DNA from: Puccinia triticina | Taxonomy: Eukaryota; Basidiomycota; Pucciniomycetes; Pucciniales; Pucciniaceae | Direction: 5' to 3' | Assembly (NCBI RefSeq): GCF_026914185.1 | Contig: NC_070569.1 | Span: 2,232,001-2,296,000, forward strand | Length of the DNA stretch: 64,000 bases | Part shown: piece by piece, positions 54,940 through 64,000 of the stretch | How positions within the stretch are numbered: the stretch's first letter is position 1 | How the letters are laid out: each line of letters starts with the position of its first letter | Made by a program: the position numbers and the translations under genes | Notes under the pieces: generated by a model | The model's database searches: none | What the model saw: the letters and a program-made list of their open reading frames with translations, nothing else | What the model was told of the DNA's origin: nothing

Positions 54940-57155
54940 CTATAAAGATTCCAAGTCATTTATCTTAACTTTCAAAGAATGAAACCTGCCTTGTATTACT
55001 TTGTGATCACAATATATATTATTTTGATCACCATCAAGAATATCATGAATGGCTTGGTTATGTTCCAAGAAAGTATGGTCAAGAATTTTTGAGATTTGTT
55101 CCAATTCACCAGCAATGGGTTCCACTGATGATGCATTTTTGAAGGCTGGGATGAAATCAACGGCCAAGGGATCAGATTGATGTAAACCATATTTGAATTT
55201 TAAATACATTTGAATGTTATCTAATTTTCCATGAAATTGACTGCTTTCAAACATTAGAGAATACTTCTTGTCAAAGTTCACCCCTTTTTCAAAGAGTGTA
55301 TTTATTAATTCTGGATAGTTCTCCTTGAAAAATCTTATAGCTTGAAAGAGAACTGATATTTCACTTTTGAATGCTTCACTTGGATTGATTTCTTCAATAC
55401 TTTCAAAAATTTCAAACAAGTTCCCCAGATCGGCTTTCAGCTTTTGAAATTCATGTATGTTGTCTCTTGGTCTGGAATACATTGTTTCCAATTGATGAAA
55501 CATGCCATATTTTTTGAAAATATTTTCATCAAAATGATATATTGCATATTCCAAATTTGGATTCTTCTTGCCCTTGGGCAGTTTTTCATATTGGGTGAAA
55601 ATGTGGTTCACCAAATAGAATGAGAAGAGCCTTTTTTGTCTGGGTTCAAGAACTAGAGCCATTTAATTAAGATTGAAATGGATCAAAAATAACAAGAAGT
55701 TGCATCAGTCTCAAGTGCAATAATCTGTTGGAATTTATAAGTGACCTACCTGAAAGCATCTCTCTATCTGGTGATCCATACCAGCTATTCAAAATATTCT
55801 TGTAATCTTTCACATTGGCATTGCCAAACGACAAGTAAACTTGATCATGTGTGTAGCTGGAGAACAAATTCTCCACAGCTTCATCTAAATTCAACTCTGT
55901 GAATAAAGAGACAAAATCATGTTGATTAATCATATGATTCCTGTCCATGAAATGAATAGTTTGAAATCCAAGCCTGTATGTTGGAAAATCTGTTAATGGG
56001 TACTGCTGGTTTAATTTGGTAACTTTGGGGCTACTCTTCCTTATTAGATCCATCATCTCTTCAGCTAATTTCTTGCCTTTCTCTTGCATTATGTTCAGCT
56101 TGGAATCTCCATTCCATTTCAAGGTTTGCACTTCAAGACTTCCTGTTGAAGTAATGCCCAGATTAGAATTTTGCCTGAAGAAAAATCCATATTGGGAAAA
56201 TAAAATCACATTTAGAAAACAAATTAGTTCCCAAACAAGCACCAATCAAAATTCTTCTGCACACAATGTGTTTTAAAAGATGGGTGATTCTGCAAACCTT
56301 TCTACTTGTCCCAGGATATATTTTGCATCATCATATTCAGAAATTCTGGGATTGAATATTTTTTCAATGGTTGGATGATTGCTTTGATGCAGAGGAAAAT
56401 TTGGTGATCTGCCTTCCAAAGTTGCCACTTGATTGTCTTTGAGGATGGCAATTTTGACATGGATTTGATTCAACTTGGGAGCAAATGGAATGAAGAATTC
56501 CTGATACATTTTCAACAAATTCCTGTTTAAATGACCATTTTTGCATTTAATTTCAATGGATTCAACATTCTCTCTGAGAGAACTGAACTCCTTGTTTATC
56601 TGATGTATAAGAACTGACATATGAGAGCAGTTTGATTACTTATTTTTTGAGGGAAGCTGTTGTATGAAAACAGTTGGGCTTACTTTGTCTTTCTTTTTGA
56701 GATTCTGGAAGCTCTGCTGCTATAATTCAGAGAAGATTTCACATCCAGATGTTTGGTGATTTCCTGGGATAACAAATATATGTGTGGTTAGAACTCACAT
56801 TTTTTTTAAATCTAGTGCTCTTTTCTGGGTTCAGAACAATGTCAATGTATTCTTCAAGGGGTTCTTTAGCTTCAGACATGGCCAGAGTCCCTGGGGTTTT
56901 GTGGATATGCACCATATCATTTTGTGAATGACTGATAGTTGCTTCTACAAGAAAAATGGGAAATCAGTCTTAGTTCTATTGGTTTGTCACCCATGAGTGA
57001 CAACATGAAGATAACATACTCCCATAATAGTGGTTGTAGCGTTTTAAACTTTCTGTCTCTGCAATCAAACCATTCACTGGTGTTGACTCAGTTTCTTGCA
57101 AGTGGAAAAATGCAAGCAAGAGGATCAGTTTGGGGTACATTGTTTGGAAAATCAT
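54940..57155 (-). CDS. Predicted secreted protein, unknown family
   Basis: Six exons (57155-57020, 56944-56799, 56719-56684, 56599-56298, 56174-55750, 55652-54940) give 585 residues, and all phases fit. The N-terminus has a signal-peptide-like start: MYPK, then the hydrophobic core LILLLAFF, then a small-residue stretch near TESTPVNG. The mature part is Lys/Glu/Phe-rich, mostly helical in look, has very few Cys and no transmembrane segment or motif that I can name. Exon 3 is only 36 bp; its acceptor was chosen because it alone restores the frame on both sides. Such lineage-specific secreted proteins are common in plant-pathogenic fungi, but a role as an effector is only a guess. It lies next to transposons on both sides. 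Confidence 0.7.
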
Positions 57156-57271
57156 TGTATATGGAAATTGATATGTATAAAGTATGTAAAAGAAAATGGT
57201 GACTTGAGGGTAAATATGCCTTGTGGGTCTTTCTTTTCTATTGAAGAGACCCTGTGCAAAATTGATTTTTG

Positions 57272-57505
57272 CTATGAAACTTGTAGCAAAGGACAAAGCT
57301 CATAAATATGAAACTCAAACTTTTGTCTAAAACAGTGAATCAGTGGTTTTATAATCTGATGCCAGTAGCAGTGAGACACCTTGTGTACACATAATTTACA
57401 AGATGAAACCCAGACATGAAGCACTTCACTAGGATTTGTAGTTGAATATAATGTTAAGGCTGTGCTGGCTATGAAAATAAAAACTGTAGATGATTTTATC
57501 AACAT
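57272..57505 (-). CDS. Small ORF with a signal-peptide-like start
   Basis: Seventy-seven codons. The start MLIKSSTVFIFIASTALTLY looks like a signal peptide, and five Cys follow. It has the same strand as the secreted-protein gene and lies 117 bp upstream of its start. It could be a small secreted protein, a first exon, or chance. Confidence 0.3.
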   Translation of the reverse strand: MLIKSSTVFIFIASTALTLYSTTNPSEVLHVWVSSCKLCVHKVSHCYWHQIIKPLIHCFRQKFEFHIYELCPLLQVS

Positions 57506-58698
57506 GCTCCACCGCCCTCACAACCCTGGATCACACATGTACTGGAGGACTTCCCGTTGAGTCTGGGAGCCTCCCAGATCTCAATTTACAAACCCAAATT
57601 CTTAATTTTTGACAAAAAGGAAAATGTTTTCCTAACCCTACAATTCATTAATTTCATGTGCACTGGTTCACCAGGGAGGGATCTGTTGCACTCTCTAGAG
57701 AGTGCCAGACTAGAGAGTGCCAGACTGTAATTTTGTCAGTTGCTTGGTATGATGTGAGTTCACTGTCAACTGTAACTTTGTTCAACTTTCTTCCCAATAC
57801 AAGGGTAACTGTAGGTGAAGTTGTTGTGAAATGATATGTCACTCAATGTCAACAAATCATTATCTCTCTGTTGAATTTTTTTGTTTGGTTCATCATGATC
57901 ACAATTTTTTATGCAAGCTTCAATGCAAAATTATTTTGCCAAGAATGTACCTATCCTTATGCTCAAATATTTCTTTAGCCAAGTGACAGGGAATGTTTTG
58001 CATTGTGGAATGGTTTTTATTCAAAAAACAAACAGCACCACATTATGAAAAAGACTTGTAAAGTATAGCAACTTCAGAGGATCAGCCAACCAGTGGATGA
58101 ATCCTAGTGATTGACATATTTCTGCCATTACTAGGGAACTTGCGGCTGTGCCGCTGAAATTGAACTCATCTCATAGCACGCACCAATATTGAACTGTGCC
58201 GCAGCCCTATGGAACACCTGGTCTATCTTTGCTGAGAATGACATGCAGAGCGCAGAACAACTCTGCGCTTTAGTGCGCTGAACTTAAGATTGGGGATGGT
58301 CAAAAATTGCCGCTTTTTGGCACTCATCACAGTGTTTTTCCGCTAATTCAGCGCTCAGCGCGTTTAGCGACCAAAAATCACTATCTCAGCGGGTTTTACT
58401 GCTTTTTAGCGCTCAGTGGAGCTGTCTGACGCTATTTCAGCGTCCAGCGTAGCAAAATTCTGCTATGGGCCATTGAAAAAGCTTGCTAAAAAAGCATACC
58501 TTCTTTCTCTCAGAACAATCAGTAAAAAGCGTAGCGGGCCACCTGCTGATAAAAGTGCTAGCAAAGAAGGCCTAAACCCGCTGTGTATAGCGCAGCGCTT
58601 GTGGTGTTGTGTATAGCTGGAGAAGGCCCACTGTATATAAATATAAATATGTGATACATGTATATGCATGTGTGTTGATGTAAATATGTGTTGGTAAT
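57506..58698. other. No supported gene; AGCGC-rich patch
   Basis: A palindrome GCACTCTCTAGAGAGTGC lies at about 57689, with a tandem echo after it. The part 58300-58620 is full of AGCGC/GCGCT permutations and resembles the core of the foldback at 40675-41151. Confidence 0.45.
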
Positions 58699-60347
58699 TG
58701 TCAGCCTACGTGATGCCAAGGATATTATCCTTCTGGCTACACGTGGTGCAAAGCAAAAGATTAGAGTTATAAAACTCTAAAACAAGGTTACAAGGGTTAA
58801 TTCCAACGTAATTGTTGGGAATTATGGCGTAAAATAGGGCAATTTGGGCCAATTTAGAAGTAATAAAATTGATGTAATTAATTTTAAGAGGGGCCTGATA
58901 AATCAGGGGTGTTTAATCCCTCTAGAATGAATAACTGGGGCCTGTAAACAGGGGTGTTTCAAATCCCAGAAAGAAATGGCGGAGAATCTCAAGAGAAGGG
59001 GCTTAAACTTACTAGTATAAGACCCTGGGGGCATTTGAGGTTCTTCAGGCGTGAAGTTGGGCAGTTGGAGGCGCTCAGAGGAGGTAATCTTGAGGGCAGG
59101 GTGGTTACTGGACACCTTCAGGGCGGACATTGGGGCTAAAAATCACGAAAGTAGGTATTTTACCTGGCAAATCACAGGCTAATGAGGCTGTTGAAGGTGG
59201 GTAAAATTCTGGTAGGTAATCTAAAGCTGAGGAATCTCCTTTTGGGCGGAGAAAGGGCCCTTTTTATAGCCTAGGCAGGCCTCCAGGGGCGCCCAGGGGA
59301 CAAGGGGACACTTGTGGGCGCTTTCTGAGGCAATTTGGTTGCGCTAGGAGGCGCTGTTGGTCGTGGAACCTTGGGGCTTGGATACAAGGGTTTCCAAGGA
59401 CCATTTACAGAGGTTCTGCATGTTTTTACACATGCTTTACACGTCATAGGGGCTGGTTTGGGGGTTCTGTGACGCTCATTTCCGTGGAAATGTGCCACAG
59501 GAGGTACTAGAACTAGCCTCTGTGCACTTGTACACGTGCAAGCAGTGCTTTATACATGTTCTGGAGGCGCTTATTTAATGCTACAGTTCATTTGAACCCT
59601 TCTACATATTTACTACAGTTGTAATTTACATGTAGTGAGGCTTGGGAGAAGCTGGGGCGCTTTCTAGTGTCACCTGAGCACGCTACAAGAGTTCTTTTCA
59701 GTCTAGGATGTTTTTATATTGAATGACGTGGTAATTACATCTTGTTTGGTGTTTAATTACATGTGTACAAGACATATAACACATGTAATATTGCTATTGG
59801 GGTGTATTCTGGCCCATTCTCACTTACTAGTAGCCTAGGCGCATTGGTTACGGGCCATCTTATGCAATATGCATGTATGCACACCTTGCGCGCAGGCTTG
59901 AGCTCTAGGCAACAGAGCACGCGGGCTTGGGTGCGCCACACAACAAATAAAGCCATCTTTTAAACTATAAACATCACCTCAGTTACGTCACTAAAACTGG
60001 TTGAAAACATATGTACTTCTATATATACATGCATACAAGTGCATTCACGCGGGGCGTGATGCACTTGCTTAAACTTTGAAGTTAGTTTACACAAGGAACG
60101 GATAATAATTAAGGGTACGTGTAAGTGAGGTACCCTAGGTTGTTTTACCCGTAGAATCAGTGTCTTCCTTAATATTTTACTTATTGATTACACAAAGCTA
60201 AGTAATCAATTATTTAGATATGTATTTAATGTTTTTGCGTAGTTTTACATATGTAAGAGTAATAATGTCTCTTTCATATGTAAAACTACTTTTTATATTT
60301 TCATTTGTATCTTGTCACAGTGGCTCTGCCATAGTAGCCAGCTGACA
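58699..60347 (-). repeat. Second copy of the 1.67-kb LTR, inverted
   Basis: Its complement is collinear with 21184-22848 over its whole length and has the same TGTCAGC/GCTGACA ends. The flanks are GTAAT and CAGGG, so no target duplication is visible. Differences from the first copy are scattered substitutions and small indels. Confidence 0.85.
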
Positions 60348-61839
60348 CAGGGGATGTTAGGAGTTGAGATTGCCAAGGTTACAAACTTAGACAAACATCA
60401 AAGTTACATAACTACATATTTCATCTGTATATATTTATGTAGTTTCATCCGCAAGTTCCCACTTGTACTGCGGCTGCGCCCGAACCAGCTGTAGTATAGT
60501 CAGTTCGCCCGGTACCGGTTCTAATCTTTCTTCACCAAGAGTTGGACCAATACCGAGCGTGCCTGAGCTGATCAAGGCGATGTGATTCTTATCGTCAGAT
60601 TCACCCCTTCACAGGGTTCTTATACTTCCCCTCCCGCAGGGAGGGACTTGTGCACAAAGTCAAAAATTTGGCTGAGAAAGAAATCATGAATGGCTGGAGG
60701 AAAAATACTTAGCATCACCCAGCCTCCCCCTCAGCTCCTGCAGACCTGTACCAGAGCCAAAATATACTTCAGAACCTCAGCTTTCAAATGGTGCTGGTCT
60801 CATCTCCTCAATCCCAACTGTTTTCCTTTGACTAATCTTTTAAAAATACAAAAGCACAAAGAAATGTAAACCAAGGAACTACAACCATCATGCCTTGTGG
60901 ATATTGGATTCACAAGCCTGCAGATATGTGCAGATCCTACACCTGTAGCCACTCAATTGTTGCAGATAGGATATTCAATTGTGCATATTATCAGAAAATC
61001 CAAAATTGGATCTTCAGAGCAATGGAATATCCTTCAGGATTCCTTTGACCTTCAAAACAGGTTTCCTCAATCAGTTTTGGAGTTTATGCCTCAAAACCTT
61101 GGGTGAGGGTGCACATCAGTACCGCTGAGAGAACTGCCTACTCAGATTTCTCTGTACATCATGTGTTGTTGATTTTTAAATTCTGTTTTTGTGTTTTTAG
61201 GGTTGAAAATACTTCCCTTGTCTGCCAGCTTTCAGACATTATGCATAAGCCTCTCCTACGGAGAGCCCTCCGGACAGGGTCCCCTGGGTCCTCCGTTTGA
61301 GAGGTTTAGTTAACCTAGCAATTTTCCCTATTGGCCGGTTTGTTGTGAGCCAAATTTGGGAAATCCTCTGACATGTGCGCTGAGGATGGAAATGGATCAT
61401 TAACAAGAATTGACTATCCGCCTTGCGCAAATGGGGAATGCCACAGGCTTTTTGATTCCAAATGGCCACGTATTTTGCAATCAGGCAGTGAGAATAGTCT
61501 GGTAGACAAGCTCAATTACAAAGAAACACAGAATTAAGAAAACGGAGCAATGGGCACAGCAATCATGTACGGTGCATTCGGAACCTTGCCGAGCTGACAT
61601 GGGCAAAGTGATGCAAATGAATTTTAGTGTGACATTTGAGTATTTGTTGTGAGCTGCATTTGGACATTTATTGATACAAGCTTGGAACAGCGGCAATAGC
61701 TTTTTTCTGTCTCCAGGGGCAAACGTTGGGGCACAACAAATATAAAAGGGAGCCAAGGTCGGAGGGGTGTACCAGCAAGGCCGCTGGCAGGTATTGACTG
61801 GCTCTGCCGTGATTGTTGTCCTCCCAGGCAGTGCCCTAC
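60348..61839. other. No supported gene
   Basis: Only short frames without domains are seen on either strand. Confidence 0.45.
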
Positions 61840-61953
61840 ATTAAAAATCCTTAATTACAACAACAACTCCTTTTTTTGCCCAGCATGCACAGACCCTACA
61901 GTGGGGAAATGCTGCGCAAAAAAAGGACTTGTTGATGTAATTAAGGATTTTTA
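61840..61953. repeat. Inverted repeat, MITE-like (114 bp)
   Basis: Ends are inverted ATTAAAAATCCTTAATTACA and continue with CAACAA and CCTTTTTTTGC. No clear target duplication. Confidence 0.7.
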
Positions 61954-62144
61954 ATATTAATGGGCAAGGGGAGTGTTTTGAAATCAAATTTCTATTCTTC
62001 AAAAACAGGGAAAAAGCTAGGAAAACCCGTGTAACATTCAATTTGACTCCCAGAAATATGAAATGTGAAAATCCTGGATTTATCTTTCCCTAACATTTTG
62101 ACAAAGTGATGGAAAATTTAAGAATTTTAAATTCTGAAGTGTGA

Positions 62145-62295
62145 GGCCCCGTTTGGAGCAGATATAATTGCGCAATATAATCTGGAAACTTGTGAAATCT
62201 GATCAAGTTTTGGCGGACCTGATCAGATGTCACATAGGATGTCATTCAAAAAAAACTTATATATTGCCTGGATTATATCAGCTCCAAACGGGGCC
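62145..62295. mobile_element. Harbinger-like MITE with TGA duplication
   Basis: Inverted ends GGCCCCGTTTGGAGC followed by GATATAAT, flanked by TGA (62142-62144 and 62296-62298). The GGCC...GTTTGG end type and 3-bp duplication recall PIF/Harbinger (Tourist) MITEs. Confidence 0.75.
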
Positions 62296-62298
62296 TGA

Positions 62299-63079
62299 AT
62301 AGCTTATCATTTGGGAATATGCACATTGCATGGTGTAGTACAGGACTTCAGATTGTACAATTTTCATAACTTTACCCACAAATTACTGAAAAATGCAGGT
62401 TTCAGAGGCACAAAAAAAATCAAGGCAAAGGAGGTTAGATTGGTGGATATCAACAGGCACTTCAATATCCCCTTGCTTCCAAAACCAGATGGAGAAACAA
62501 TATTACAGCTTGTCTGAGAACTCCAAGGTGAAAATTCAATTCATAAATGCTCACACATATCTCAGCTTGGGTTATGTACGCCTCTTGTCTTTGAGATTTA
62601 TTGTCTTCACATATTTACCATATCTATTTCCTGTGTATTTCCTCCTGCACAGAGGATTCCTTAATCACAGGTACCTTTTTTCCATGTGCATGGTGCAACA
62701 ATGTGGTGTTGATTTCTCTTATCACATTTCACTTAAGCAGCACAGGCTGTTATATAAGACTTTGGTACTGCAGACCTGCTGTATCCAGAAGATTCAATTA
62801 TTTGCTGCGGAACAGCAGGAGTGGCACACATATGTGAGGAAAAGTGTTAAAAAAAATTGTGCCCAGGGGTTTGAAGGTGGGCACAAGTGAAATATGGGCG
62901 CACAGGGAAACTTGGATTGGTTTTGTATCCCCCTATGTCCCCCGGGGAGTGTCATTTTCTTATGTAATGTCCACCCTCAGATTTGGGCAAACCTGAGGGT
63001 GGACATTTGCAAGTTGCTGGTACATGAACTGGGACTTGATGAATAGTGTGTACTGTTCATCACACTTGGGAAGACCCTG
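62299..63079. other. No supported gene; one strong hairpin
   Basis: The plus-strand frame 62393-62890 has no recognisable domain. At 62966-63007 the arms AATGTCCACCCTCAG pair perfectly over 15 bp. Confidence 0.5.
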
Positions 63080-63930
63080 CTGACTCCCAGTACATGCTGG
63101 CCATTGAGCTGGGCCTATCCAAGCCTTGTAGGCAGTATAAACTGCCCACCAAGATCAGATGGGCCCAGATCAATGACCAGCAGGTGCTGGTTGTTGGGCT
63201 AGGGCTTCTCCAGCTCAATGACAAGCACAAACTTGTCATCAAGTTGGCAGAGGCCGTGCTTGGTGACCAAAATGCACTGGTCATCAGCACCCTGGCTCTT
63301 TGAGCTCAAACTCAAATCAAAATTATTCATCAAGCCAGGGAATCCCTTGCGCAATGACTAGCACATGCTGGTCATCTATCTGGGATTTAACAAGCTCAGT
63401 AGGCAGTAAATACTGTACACTGAGCTTATAAAAGCCCAGCTGAATGGCCAGCTGTACATGCTGGCTGTTGAGCTGGGACTTTCCTAGCGCAATGTGCGGT
63501 TCATGCAGGCTCACCAGGCTGAGAAAAGCTTGGCTCCACCACCATTATTTGCTTGTCATTGAGCTGAAAGTTTCACATGCCAGTGCCCCGTATGGGCCGT
63601 AATCAAGTGGATGGTGTCTCCACTTGATGGCCAGTACACACTGGTAATTGAGAGGAGATTTGATGGCCTTACAAACTGGTCATTGAGCAGAGGATTTCTC
63701 CAATCAATGGCCAGTATACATGGTCATCAAGTGTAGCTCTCCACTCCATGAACAGTACACAGGCTCATCAAATGGATTATGTCTTGACTTGATGGCATTC
63801 CAAATCACCATTGAGTGGAGGTTGTATCCTCTCAATGCATGACCATACTGGTAATCAAGTGGAGGGTTTCTCCACTTGATTTCCAGTACACACCGGCAAG
63901 CAGAGGATCCCTATGTGTACCAGCAATTGA
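63080..63930. repeat. Array of degenerate hairpin-forming repeat units
   Basis: About 50-60-bp units recur to near the window end. Each has arms of the type TGGTCATTGAG or TCAAGTGGAG and its complement around a short middle (TTTCTCC), joined by CAGTACACAC-type linkers. They resemble the middle layer of the foldback at 40.4-41.3 kb. Confidence 0.7.
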
Positions 63931-64000
63931 TTGGAGAACCCCAATAGTTGATTTTAACTCACTGTAACAAACAAGATTGGATATGGAAAAAATCAGTATG

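Noticed and set aside
63080..63930. CRISPR-like regular repeats
   Set aside because: Units are degenerate palindromes without unique equal-length spacers, and the genome is eukaryotic.

Overview
The window looks like a chromosomal segment of a transposon-rich filamentous fungus, most likely a basidiomycete and plausibly a rust (Pucciniales). The case is inference. The host genes carry many short GT-AG introns. The retroelement families (gypsy with GPY/F integrase, copia, a tyrosine-recombinase type) and the large share of LTRs, MITEs and long inverted repeats fit published rust genomes. No bacterial or viral genome organisation is seen.

Only three host genes are well supported, all on the minus strand. 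They are a six-exon HAD phosphatase of the glycerol-3-phosphatase type (25.7-27.3 kb), a 16-exon CHD1 chromatin remodeller (29.5-36.3 kb) and a six-exon gene for a 585-residue predicted secreted protein I do not recognise (54.9-57.2 kb). For all three the exon phases close to a whole number of codons.

The left 25 kb is a transposon nest. A Ty3/gypsy element (1-6180; its left LTR lies outside the window) sits in the end of a Ty1/copia element, which itself sits in a decayed reverse-transcriptase element that resembles DIRS/Ngaro types. There follow two neighbouring long inverted repeats (11.9-14.2 kb) that share a repeat monomer, a solo LTR, a broken tyrosine recombinase flanked by recombination-site-like palindromes (17.6-19.4 kb), a 1.67-kb solo LTR with perfect 5-bp target duplications, a second copia remnant split by a solo gypsy LTR, and a hAT fragment.

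To the right of CHD1, 36-46 kb is mostly repeats, including a foldback element built of three concentric layers (40.2-41.7 kb). From 46.3 to 54.5 kb there is a non-autonomous element with inverted arms of about 1 kb. A copia element with apparently identical LTRs and TAATC duplications has entered one arm, a small MITE the other arm, and a CACTG MITE the centre. That copia element has one continuous frame broken by only two nonsense codons. An inverted copy of the 1.67-kb LTR lies at 58.7-60.3 kb, and the window ends in an array of hairpin-forming repeat units that resemble one layer of the 40-kb foldback.

The most unusual observations are the recombinase whose two nonsense codons fall on the catalytic Arg and Tyr positions, the layered foldback elements, the -1 frameshift site of the gypsy element, the half-tRNA primer site and intron-like segment of the copia LTR, and the unrecognised secreted protein. 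All alignments and identities were made by eye.
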